From assembly GCA_916613615.1 (NCBI GenBank), contig OU744732.1, positions 49,994,227 to 50,058,226 on the forward strand: a stretch of DNA of 64,000 bases, read 5' to 3'. A model generated the notes under the pieces. It worked only from the letters and a program-made list of their open reading frames with translations. It was not told the origin of the DNA and did not search any database. Shown here piece after piece: positions 23,549 to 34,800 of the stretch; the first letter of the stretch is position 1; each line of letters opens with the position of its first letter. The position numbers and the translations under genes were made by a program. The DNA is from Steromphala cineraria. Taxonomy: Eukaryota > Mollusca > Gastropoda > Trochida > Trochidae.

Positions 23549-24884
23549 CTCTAATACCCCCTTTACACCAAGCCCGTTCTCGGTACGTTCTTGGATTTTT
23601 TTCAGAACGGGCTCAAACTATCTGAGAACTGTATGAGGACGAAATGGACGTTGTGGCAACTGTTTACGAACTCTATGAACGTACTAAAAACGGGAAGGTG
23701 CTCCAGAACGTTCGACATGTTAAACGTTCTCCCCGTCCTGAAATTGGACGGAGTACAAACGTACTGAAAACGGGATTGTCGTACTGCGAACGGAACTGCC
23801 GTACTTCGATCTGACTAAGGACGAGTAAGAACGTTGCGCAGTCGGGAATCGATTGCAATACGTTTGTGCACAGTTTCCACCCCGTCCATCCCGTCCTCAG
23901 TCAGGTCTAACTCGTTCTTAGTACGACCATAGCCAGATGTTCGTACGTTCTAATAAGTGTAAAATAGTAAACTATTTCAGATTCAGTTTGTAGTACGTTC
24001 TTACACAGTCATAAAAGTTCTAATAAGGTCCTCATTGCGTTTTACTCGTTCTTAGTGCTTTTGCAAAAGTCTCACACAGTTCTTACTACGTTTGCAGTTC
24101 GGTATGCAGGGACGGGTATAAATACACATGTGTTAATACTTTTATCTTCTTGTTCGGGTTTGAGGTTAGTGAGTTTTGCTTTTTCTTTGTTTGCTCCTCT
24201 GAATTTGATCTGTCTCAGGTATATTAGCATCTGACTGTGTGACAGATGATTCAGAAGGTGCAGGCGATAAGACTATGTCTAGAAAAGCCTCATCCACTAT
24301 GGCTTCTACAGGGTTAGTGGATCTGGTATTTGATTTCTTGTGAACAACCTTCCTCTGCCCATACTTCTTCTTCTATGGAGGCATGATGTTTTCACATTGA
24401 AATATAGAACGCTTATGAGAACGGGCAAGGACGTGCTGGCTATTTATAGAAAACGGACCAGAACTGAATGATTTTACAGTTAAGACGCACTAAGAACAGA
24501 ATTAGGACGTAGTGAAAACGGAAAGAACTGTCTTAAAACGACTTGGTCGCAGCTAGGACGGAATTGTGCGTATCAAGAACGAGATTGGTCTAGTTAGAAA
24601 CGAATATGAACTGTCTAAGAACGGAATTGAACTGGTTGAAGACGTCCTGAAAACGAGGCGAACGGGCAATACCATCCAATCTAAACGTGTTAGAAACTGC
24701 CTGAGGACGGGATAAAGACTAGATGAACGTGCTGAGAACTGTGCATGAATGAACTGGCGTCATATTTGGATAAAATATAAACAATCGTTTCTCGTTTCCA
24801 TCCCGTCCGAGGCCGTTTTGCTAATAATTTGGAACGGAGTAGAACGTAGTGAGAACGACCTTGGTGTAACTCAGGCATTAGACT
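23549..24884 (-). mobile_element. TIR element, right palindrome copy (mirror)
   Basis: Exact mirror of 22128-23463, including the decayed coding fragment (minus strand, 24166-24384) and its in-frame TAG. Because the shared disabling stop is present in both, duplication, or artefactual copying, happened after decay. Confidence 0.65.
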
Positions 24885-24970
24885 GTCAAATTTCAAGACA
24901 GGAAAATTGTCATGTTTTATATTTTAATCTTTTCCGATTGTCCTAAAATCAATAAGTAGTGAGCAGTGAG

Positions 24971-25438
24971 AATATTTGGCATTTCGAAACTTTCTGTCAT
25001 ACAGAAAGGTTCACTTGGGTGGTAATGACCTTTATAAATGCGTATGTAAGTTAAGCTATTTTCGCATTACTCATGTAATACGTCGTCTATAAATGACATG
25101 TTTACTATTATGTACATTTTCATTTCCACTAAAGCTTCATTTTAATACAAGGCCTTTTTAGAAATGTGAAAGGTGAAATGTCTTTGCGTGACGTGTTATA
25201 AATGTGATACCATAAACGCCTCTTGCTTCTGTTTTAAAATCATTCTTTCTGGCGTAAAGAAAGTTGCTATAAATTTCATTTTGTAGTGAAATGTAAAAAA
25301 ATTTGAAACAAAGGATCGAATATTAAAGGCGCAGTTGTACATCTTATTTATTCAAATACCACCTTTCAATCAGTAATTATAAAAAAAGGATTTGCGTAAC
25401 CGAACGCGGTATACCTCGGCTCGTTTTAGAAATATACT
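24971..25438. other. Intergenic, nothing recognised
   Basis: No gene. It shows no continuity with the sequence left of the palindrome. Confidence 0.35.
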
Positions 25439-25500
25439 GTGACAGACAGACAGACAGACAGACAGATTGTTTTATTTTTGTCTCACTTTTGTATATACAA
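25439..25500 (-). repeat. (GACA)n tract with LINE/SINE-tail-like neighbour
   Basis: Seven GACA units are followed by GATTGTTTTATTTTTGTC. On the minus strand this reads AATAAAACAATC then CTGT repeats, like a retroposon tail ending in a tetranucleotide. A tail of the same kind in the opposite orientation lies at 26701-26740. Confidence 0.5.
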
Positions 25501-25514
25501 CGAATCGCTCAGCA

Positions 25515-26510
25515 CTGTGTGGTGTGATGTGGTGTGGTGTAATGTGTTGTGGTGTGGTGATGAAATGTGGTGTGGTGTGATTGTGTGTGGTGTGGTGTGG
25601 TGTGGTGTGGTGTGGTGTGATTGTGTGTAGTGTGGTGTGGTGTGGTTGTGTGTAGTGTGGTGTGGTGTGGTGTGATGTGGTGTGGTGTGGTGTGATTGTG
25701 TGTAGTGTGGTGTAGTGTGATTGTGTGTGGTGTGGTGTGGTATAGTGTAGTGTAGTGTAGTGTAGTGTAGTGTAGTGTAGTCTGGTGTGGTGTGGTGTGG
25801 TGTGGTGTGGTGTGGTGTGGTGTGGTGTGGTGTGGTGTGGTGTGGTGTGGTGATGAAATGTGGTGTAGTGTGATTGTGTGTGGTGTGGTATAGTGTAGTG
25901 TGATGTGGTGGGGTGTAGTGTGGTGATGAAATGTAGTGTAGTGTGATTGTGTGTGGTGTGGTGTGGTATTGTGTAGTGCTATGTGGTGTGGTGTGGTGTG
26001 GTGAGGTGTCGTGTGGTGATGAAATGTAGTGTAGTGTGATTGTGTGTGGTGTGGTGTGGTGTGGTATAGTGTAGTGTAGTGTGGTGTTGTGGTGTGGTGT
26101 AGTGTGGTGTGGTGTGGTGTGGTGTGGTGTGGTGTGGTGTGGTGTGGTGTAGTGTGATTGTGTGTGGTGTGGTGTGGTGTGGTATAGTGTAGTGTAGTGT
26201 GGTGTGGTGTGGTGTGGTGTGGCGTAGTGTGGTGTGGTGTGGTGTGGTGTAGTGTGATTGTGTGTGATGTGGTGTGGTGTAGTGTGGTATAGTGTGGTGT
26301 GGTGTGGTGTAGTGTGGTGTGGTGTGGTGTGGTGTGGTGTGGTGTGGTGTAGTGTGATGTGATGTGTTGTGGTGTGGTGTAGTGTGATGTGGTTTGGTGT
26401 GGTGATGAATTGTGGTGTGTTGTGATGATGTGATGTAGTGTGGTGTAATGTGGTGTGGTATGGTGTAGTGATGAAATGTGGTGTGCATTGTGGTGTGGTG
26501 TGGATATTTA
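25515..26510. repeat. GTGTGGT pentamer satellite, about 1 kb
   Basis: The tract is nearly uninterrupted GTGTG/GTGTA/GTGAT 5-bp steps, with higher-order blocks marked by GTGATTGTGTGTGG (about 11 times) and GATGAAATGTGGTG. The His/Thr-rich 346-residue minus-strand open frame is a consequence of the 5-bp period and is not a gene. A short diverged remainder (ATGTGTTGTGATGTGG) resumes at 26740-26828. Confidence 0.95.
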
Positions 26511-26599
26511 TTGTTATGTACATTTTACGTATACGTTTTCCTCATATGCTTTTTTTCTACATTCTTACCATGCTATAGTTGCTGTTGTACAGTGTATTT

Positions 26600-26740
26600 T
26601 TATGTATCTTAACTGTGTATATAATAGTCTCTCGTAACCCTCAATGGGTGGCTCGTAATTGTGAGTTTTATTGTATTTTACCATGTATATATGCACGATG
26701 TGAGACTTAAATAAACTATATGTCTGTCTGTCTGTCTGTA
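26600..26740 (+). repeat. Retroposon 3'-tail-like segment
   Basis: TGTATATATGCACGATGTGA, AATAAACTATATG and then five CTGT units fit the tail of a non-LTR retroposon or SINE. With the mirrored tail at 25439 it brackets the GTGTGGT satellite. Confidence 0.4.
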
Positions 26741-26829
26741 ATGTGTTGTGATGTGGTGTGATGTGTTATGGTGTGATGTGATGTGGTGTGCTGTGGTGCG
26801 GTGCGATGCTGTGCTGTGCTGTGCTGTGC

Positions 26830-28710
26830 AAGTAACATATGAAGAAAGAGGTTAAACTTTAATCGGTCCCATCCCTTCTAAACTAAAAAAGGTACAAAAT
26901 GGTATTCAAGAACTAAATCTGAATTTTAACGTTTTTGACCCCATGACCCTACGGGGTATGTAAGAATCAGCAACTGTATAAACGTATTCATTAAATCAAG
27001 AGATGACACGTTTTCCTATAATTTAAAGAGTTATTTCAAAGTTCATATTCACGATTTTGTAAATAAAATAATTTCTTTTATTCGAAAAAGTGACAGATGA
27101 AATATGTTGTAACGTTGCATACCAAACCGACGTTGTCACAATGATAATGACATTAGCCAGAGATCAAAGTTTAGCGATTTTGCTCTTACGCCATCTTCAT
27201 AATGAAGAAAGATGAAATTTTCCCCTCTCCATCAACAAAATTAAGTATGAAATAGTGTAAAGTTTTGTCATTTCTATTTCACATGATATGTAATAGGGCG
27301 TATACAAGCGTTCATTGGACCATGTTTTAATTTTCAGTAAATTTTCAGCCAACCCGAAAAACAAGACAATATGGAGTTTGTTGTTTGTTTTGTTTAAATA
27401 TGTAACAAAATGTATTAGACAAAATGATTTAGTTATGACTTATTTTTTTAGAGTTTACATATTGTCGTTTATAAAATAGAGTTTACATATTGTCGTTTAT
27501 AAAATAGATAAATCATTATTTTTAATACCTACCTGGTATTTAACTCTATTGGTTTTGGTCAGTGTTTTGAAAAGGAACACCTGGTATATGAATTTGTCAT
27601 CAAATTCATATCCATTGTTAATAAACAGTGTTTCTACAGACATTTGATAGCTTGGAATCCATTTTAGCGTGAAATTACTTTAGTGTCATTTTCAAAATGG
27701 TTTCATTTGTCAAGTGTTTTTCTCAATGATAAGAAAATAATCATGAAAGTTTAAACCCCAGTTTCAAAAGCATGTATCCATGTACCTCGGGAAAATAGTC
27801 CATCAACTACGACAATCTTTCCCTTGCCTTTTGCGTCATTTTTCATTTTATTGTGTGTATTTTAGAAATTTTATGTTGAGTTTCAAACAGTACTTTCCTA
27901 CTCGATGACGTACAACAAAGTTTGCCACGCCTATTCACAACCGTTCGAAGTAGCTAGTCTTATGCACAGACCCTTGAGCATATAATCCACCCCATGGAAG
28001 CAAGTCTAGATCTGGACTGCTCTAGGAAATCTCCATTTGTCTGAGGCTCCTTTTAAAAATTTAATAAAATAAGATTTTTACTAAAAAAATTCAGAGACTT
28101 AATATAAGTCTAGAAGTAGCATGCAATGTGAGAATTGACTCAGGCTGCAAAGGACAGTCGGTATCCATGTACTGTATATATGTGTTGGCCGGCCATATTC
28201 TAATGACAGCTGGAGATGGATTTGACTATATCTAATAACAAGACACATGTTGCCCACTGTATAAATGACATCATGATATGCTTCGTTCGTAAGAGTTGTT
28301 TGTCAACGTTAAATCATATTTATGAATATTTTTAGAGAGGTTTAACTACGACTTTTAATCAGCAGAAAATTTTGTCTTACAAAGGCGAGACTACGACTTA
28401 ACTGTGATATTTGAGAATAACTTCAAGTTACTCTTTTTTCTAATGATTTAGCTTTCATCATACTATAATTGAAAAAAGCCAACAAATTATGACAAAACCA
28501 GACTGATTAAATTGAGAGTGGAGAAATGTTCTATATTCTTTTATTGCTTCCACATTTTGAACAATTGATGTCGCAAAAACAACTATTGGACTTCTTTTTT
28601 TTTAATGTTTCAAACTAAAAAATATGAATCTATTTCCACTTAAAACAGCTGTTCAACTTTGATCTGTAATTTCGTAATCCGGTTTCGTTTTTGTAAGAAA
28701 TTTTACATTG
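26830..28710. other. Intergenic, upstream of INTS11
   Basis: AT-rich. A 30-bp tandem duplication (GAGTTTACATATTGTCGTTT...) lies at 27451-27510. No coding-like frame is seen. The INTS11 promoter is expected in the last few hundred bases. Confidence 0.4.
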
Positions 28711-28712
28711 AA

Positions 28713-28730
28713 CCAAGATGGCTGCGCCCA
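28713..28730 (+). promoter_or_regulatory. YY1-like element / possible start of INTS11 transcription
   Basis: CCAAGATGGCTGCGCC closely matches the AAGATGGCGGC site bound by YY1, which sits at or just after the start site of many housekeeping genes. It lies about 95 bp upstream of the INTS11 ATG. If transcription starts further upstream, the same ATG (28718) opens a 12-codon uORF (MAAPMVHVFVSC, stop 28754-28756) in a better start context than the main ATG. Confidence 0.4.
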
Positions 28731-28812
28731 TGGTGCATGTTTTTGTTTCTTGTTAATGTGTCATATTCTTTAGCGTATATTTCAAATTCTATTCGACAAT
28801 TTGTAAGGACCA

Positions 28813-28840
28813 ATGGCCGAACTACGTGTGACACCACTTG
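28813..28840 (+). CDS. INTS11: INTS11 exon 1 (coding part)
   Basis: Encodes MAELRVTPL plus the first base of the Gly codon, followed by GTATGA. It matches the conserved INTS11 N-terminus. The 5' UTR extent is unknown. Confidence 0.9.
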
Positions 28841-31800
28841 GTATGATATTGTCTCAGTTTTGTTTTGTATCAAATTAAAAATAAACAGCTTAAATTATTT
28901 TTTTCAGTGATACGTTTGAAATTTGAACAGTGAGGTTTATGTAGATTTGTTGAGGAGTTTTTGGAACTCGAATAATATCAAATATTGTTTTTGATGTGAA
29001 ATTTTATAACGAAGTTAATTGCTTTATATGAAATATCATCAAAATGAATAAATATTAAAATGTATGTGGCATCAGAATTAGATTCAGAAATGTATTCACT
29101 ATTTTAGCTGTAAAAATATTTTTCTTGTCTTTTCAGGCGCTGGCCAAGGTGAGACTGGAAACTTCACAACATTTGCAACTAGTGTTTAAATTAAAAATGC
29201 TTGCTTTGTTGGTTGAATCTAAATGGAGCAAGTTGGAAAGCAGACAAGTATATAACTTGTCTGGCTTATCATTTTTGATATATATTTAACGTACCGTATT
29301 TCCTCGAATACAACCCCGGGGTTCTATTTCGTTCAGTACCCCCTTATAATGGAGGCCGGGTTGTATTTCTTCAGGTCTGAATTGACGTTTCAAAATCTTC
29401 TAGGAATGGCGTTTTCATGGAAAATTATTGATCTAGTTCTACATATCTCGTGGCATTTCTGTTGATATTCATTCTTTTGTCAAAATCTGTATCAATCCCT
29501 GCAATATACGGTTTCCGTGAAGTATATACTATCGACATATTATACCAGTATTTATGTTAGACCCGGGTTCTATTCGAGACTCCGGGTTCTATTCGAGACC
29601 CGGGTTGTATTAATGTCAGCATCCCCTTACCCCCCGGGTTATATTCGAGGCCCGGGTTGTAATGGAGGCCCGGGTTGTATTAGAGGAAATACGGTAAATG
29701 TAATTCAGAGTCTGTCAAATTTAGAGATGGACTCATGGGTCATGAAAGCCTAGAGAAGACAAATCACTATTACGAACACTGACTTAGTCTGAAGTCATTT
29801 AGCAGATTCCCATATTTTCTTCAAATTATTTATTTATTTATATTTTGTTACATTTTTATGTATTGTTTTTATATCTATTTTTTAACATAAATGCAATGGA
29901 ATAGTTAAAAAAAATATTTGATTACCAATGATTGAGAAATATGTAATAAATTTCAATTTAAGAAAAAGTTTTAACATAAATGCAATGGAATAGTTAAAAA
30001 AAATATTTGATTACCAATGATTGAGAAATATGTAATAAATTTCAATTTAAGAAAAAGTTCAAGAAAAATTCTTTATGATAAAATATTGATTTAAAATTTC
30101 TATAAACATATAAACTTTCTTTTGATAAACAGATGTTGGTCGAAGTTGTATCCTGCTCACAATTGGTGGAAAGAACATCATGCTTGACTGTGGTATGCAC
30201 ATGGGTTATAACGATGAAAGACGTTTTCCAGATTTCACGTACATCACACGAAACGAAAAACTCACTGATCATCTTGACTGTGTTATTATAAGGTATGGAT
30301 GATGATCTAGCTGTAACATTTATGCAGAAACTTACAATTATCCTCGGTGAAAAATTATATATAATCAATTTAAGACTGACCCAAAGCTAGACTTACGTTA
30401 ACTATATCAAATATTTAAAATAGTTACTGTACTCTCATTTGAATTATTTTAGGCTTTTCATTTCATGTATCAGTCAATCTAGAAATGCAGAATTAGGACC
30501 AAGACTGTATTAAAGTCATGAAGTCGGCTATCTTTATGATCTTAGAGCCTGAAATGCAAAATACATTTCATGCACTTGTAAATGTAAAAGGTCTATATTT
30601 ATATCTATTTTATAGTTTATTGTGTAATTGATTATGTTAACAATAACTTTTATTCATTTGGGAAAAATCATAATATAAGATTTGAAAAAATGTGCTACTC
30701 CCCCTTTAAAATGCAAATTGTAATTGCAGTCATTTCCACCTTGACCATTGCGGTGCTCTCCCCTTCATGTCGGAGATGGTCGGATACGATGGACCGATCT
30801 ACATGACTCACCCAACTAAAGCCATCTGCCCTATCCTTCAATTGAGTTTTCTTATCTTTTCAGTTTTCAGTAAATGCAAAGCTACAGAAATGCATGCAGA
30901 AATAGATGTGTACAATAAAATGAATTTCCAAAACTGTTACATAAGATTTGAACGTTTTCTAGAGTTCAGTTGCACTTTTTTACCTCTAACATAAAAAAAA
31001 ATATGGAAAATTTTCAAGGCCTCTTGACCCTATGGTTATAAGCTACAATCAGTCCAAATTGTATGCTCGCAACACAATGTGCACAATTCAGCTAAGAAAT
31101 TGCTTTTATCCACTGTGCTTACACTGAATTTCATTGCATGGGGGTTTTCTAGTTCCAGCGGATGTTAGCAGATTTTGCTGCAATGCATAGCCACTTGTCA
31201 AATACTAACAGCAGTGATATATTAAGTGAAATAATCTTGAAAGTGGTGTTAATCCCGTGCTGAAAAAGCTTGGAAAATGTTTGCGCAGTGTTTTAACAAA
31301 ATTTAAGAAGATTTCAGTGAAGCAAATCTAAAGGCATGAGAAATATTTAAGAAAGCTTATAGGTATAATAACTTTTTACTTCTGATGTTACATTTGTTAT
31401 GCTATAGCTAGTTGTGTCAATTAAAGGAAGGATACAGACACATTAGTTCAATAAACAAACAAATATTTTCATCAATACAAGTGTTAATTTTCAACTTCTA
31501 AAATACAGTTGCAGATCGAGAAGGAGATTCTTTTTCAGAAGGGTATCCTCCTTGGGGTACTTACTGCATAAAATCTGTATTTTTGCTATATGACAGGTTG
31601 TGACTATTTTTACAATTAAAAAATACCAAAACATCGTTAAAAACGTGTTCTGTTATCTGTTGTTACCACCCTGCATCAAGCCCTATCCCTAGCGGCGTCC
31701 TTAGCGACAGGGGCAGATAACTCTAAACCTGCCTCTTATCAATCTGTCATTCAAGACGAACAGACGTTCTGTTTTTTCATTGAAGAATTTTGGTTATTTT

Positions 31801-34800
31801 GACAAGTTGAAGCTAAGAAAATGTCCGAGGACAAAGACAAAGCAAATGTATGGTGACCTTTAATCATTATAGATTAGAATAGGCCGCATTTTCTCGCATT
31901 TCTTCGCGTTGTGACTTAGAATTTTTCAAAACCGTGCGCACCACGTGTTGCTTAATGGCGGAGAAAAATGACGAACATAGCGATTTCTCGAAAGTCCTTT
32001 TCCGACTAGAGGATAAGTTCTTCTTTCGTATGGATTCCGCTATTGTTTGGCACTTGCTAGTATTTATTTTAGTAATAAATAAGCTCCCTAGACTTTGAGA
32101 TTTTTTCTTCACCTTCGTGAATTTACTGGGTGTTGTAAATTTCTCTAGGTCGGCAAGACATGTTGTTTACATGTTCTTTTTATTACAGGCTTTTGTTATG
32201 AGCTTGCTTTGGGAAGCCTTTATACATAACTTATATGCCTTAGAGTAGGATTATTATTATTCTCTCTCTTTTGTTGTCATGCACACATGTATCTTTCTAT
32301 CTACATAACGCATGCACGGTTGTAACTTTTCTTTGTTTTGATTGCTTGCAGTCATTTAAGAAATGTTCCAACTGTGGGAATAGAATTCCCGAGTCAGACT
32401 CACACGATCAGTGTATCATCTGCCTCGCCCTTGAGGACCACGACGACTCTGCTTGCTCATCGTGTTCGAACTTTTCCGTGAGGACCAAGAAACGCAGATC
32501 ACTGGACCTGACCTTCTTCAAGAGGCTCCACGCTGCGGGGGAGGATGTCAGAAGTGCTACCCCTCCCAGTAAACAAAACAAAAAGCGTCAGGTAATCTCG
32601 CCTCCCATCCCGTCGGGCTCTCAGAGTTCTGACTTGGATGCGGGGGTGAGGGTGGTTTCTGTCAGAGACAAGCAATCCTCTCTCACACCTACTGATATAA
32701 ATGCACTAATCAAGGGGCAAATGAAGGGTTTGTTGGGGGAACTGATGCAGGAAGTCGTCGGTTCCGGTGCTGGCTCGGGCATGGGCCCGGGCGGTGCACC
32801 GGGAACGATAAGTCGAAAGCACCGGAAGGCCGCTGCTCCCTCGGCGACAATCACACGACCTACTTCCCCTACGCCTGGTACGTCCGGGTCAGGGGGTACG
32901 GTCGGCGACCCCAAGAGTATTGTCCCCGGTGCTTCGGCGCAGGGGACGGCACCTGGGCTCGGCACTCGACCACCTGTTGTGGAACAGGATGGGTCGACTG
33001 CGTCGGGATTTTGTATTCCTCTCCTGCCTCCCGGTCAGACTGTGGGCGCTCACGACGACAGCGAGTCGGATTCAGACTCGACGTTGTTGTCGGAGCGTTC
33101 GGAGTCTGACATGGAGGTTGAGAGTGATGCGGAGTCTGAGGCGGTCGACCTGTCAATTAACTCTGCTTTGCGGGAGATTCGTGGCAAGATTGCCAAGGCT
33201 TTCCCGCATTGCGCTGTTCCCCAACAGGAGGCCGACTGTGCTGAGTTCCGGCTTCCCGGTGGGGCTTTCGCTTCGCGGAAGTCCCCACAGGTGCGACTCC
33301 GCATTCTCGATCATGTAATGGACGATTCGGTCACTCCTCTCCTTTTGGGTACCCGCAAGCGCTTCGACCTTCCGGAGCTTCACAAGCGGTACCCATTGGG
33401 AGAGGAGGGATTGTTTGAAGTGCCGTTATGTGACGACGATGTGTTGGCCTCCGTCAGCCTGGAGTCTCTTGGACTCCAGGGCCGGTGCGTGCCCCCCTTC
33501 CGTGCCGGTGACGCGCTCTTGAAGCAGCTGTTCAGGACGTTTGAAGGAACGTTCCGGGGCAGCTGTCAACAGATGCGCGTCGCCGTGCATTCGGCCTACC
33601 TGGCTTCTCTCCAGGCAGAGTCCTTGAAGGAAGGGAAGGGGAAGAGCTCCCAAGCTCTTCTCCAGAGGCAACTGACGGACGCGAATGGTTATCTGGCTCG
33701 CGAATCTATCCGGAGCTCCGCTGGTCAGATAATGGGCGCAGTGATGGGGCTGCGCCGGGTGTGGCTGAACTATTCAACATTGCCACAGCCCACCAAGAAA
33801 AGACTAATGGCTCTACCGTTCGAACTCGGTAAAACCTTGTTCCCGGGAGCGACCAAAGTCATTAAGGACACCGCTGAACAGCTTTCACGTATCAAGGACG
33901 TAAAGGGCGCCCTTGGTAACGCTGGCTTCAAGCGAAAGTCCCCCCTGGTTGATCCTCCTTCTGGACCACCGGCCAAGACCTACTCCGAGTGGAACTCTTC
34001 TATCCCACGAGGGGTAGGTCGGGGTCAGCCAGGGAAGCGGGGCAAGAAGCAGAAAGGGCAGCAGCGCTCCAAGGGGCAGCAGCAGCCTTTTCGGGGGAAA
34101 GGGGGCGCCTACAAGGGTCCCTAACTCCCCCACCGCTTCAGTCTGTGTTCCATCGAGAGGTTGTCGAACCTTCGATGGCAGTCTTTGCCTCGACGAGCCG
34201 TCAGGGGGCCCTAGGGCCGCCGGTGTCGGCAGACAGTGTCTTGGTGAACCGCCAGGGGGCCGGAGTGCCGCCGGTTGCGGGGATCCGTTGTCTGGTACCG
34301 AGTCTTCCAGTAGGAGGCCGCCTGTCTCATTTCCTTTCGGAATGGGAGAAGGCCACGTCCAATGCCTGGGTCCTGTCCACGCTCAGGGACGGACATTTGC
34401 CTCTTTGGAAGCATGGGCCACCTTCTTCTACAGGAGTCAGGAGCACCCCGGTGCCATCCTCTCTGGAGAAGGCTGAAGTTCTTCGAGCCGAGGTCGTAGC
34501 GTTGCTCGACAAGGCAGCTATCGAAGTGGTCCCGAAGGGACAGGAAGAGATCGGTTATTACTCGACGTACTTCCTAGTCACCAAGAAGGACGGAGGCTTC
34601 CGGCCAATTCTGAATTTGAAGCACCTCAACAAGATGTTGCAAGTGCCTTCTTTCAAGATGGAGACTTTGAGGTCAGTGATAGCGTCCGTGGAGACAGGGG
34701 ATTGGCTCTCGTCAATTGATCTCAAGGACGCCTATCTTCACGTTCCAATGCACCCCCAGTTCAAGAAGTTTCTTCGCTTCGCCTTCGACGGGGTGTGCTA

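Larger units (their letters stand above)
22042..24970. repeat. 2.93-kb near-perfect palindrome
   Basis: Every position x checked pairs with position 47012 minus x. Mirrored open frames have identical translations (22116-22322 with 24690-24896; 22066-22263 with 24749-24946; 23154-23339 with 23673-23858), so the arms have no net length difference. The arms begin CTCACTGCTCACTACTTATT and end with its complement; the next base outward fails to pair. The centre (23487-23525) is a run of 13 G, a short G/C spacer and a run of 11 C. Arms are about 1.44 kb each. It is either a very young inverted duplication or a fold-back artefact of library or assembly. Confidence 0.95.

Noticed and set aside
24749..24946. 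Small proteins encoded in the palindrome arms
   Set aside because: The open frames are short, mirrored by construction and run through degenerate repeats; none shows coding character except the fragment at 22628.
25483..26523. 346-residue His/Thr-rich open frame, minus strand
   Set aside because: It follows from the GTGTGGT period; all frames of such a satellite stay open and the composition is nothing but the repeat.
31867..32112. 81-residue minus-strand frame just inside the DIRS element
   Set aside because: Opposite strand in the element's leader region, Ser/Lys-rich, without a match to any DIRS protein I know.
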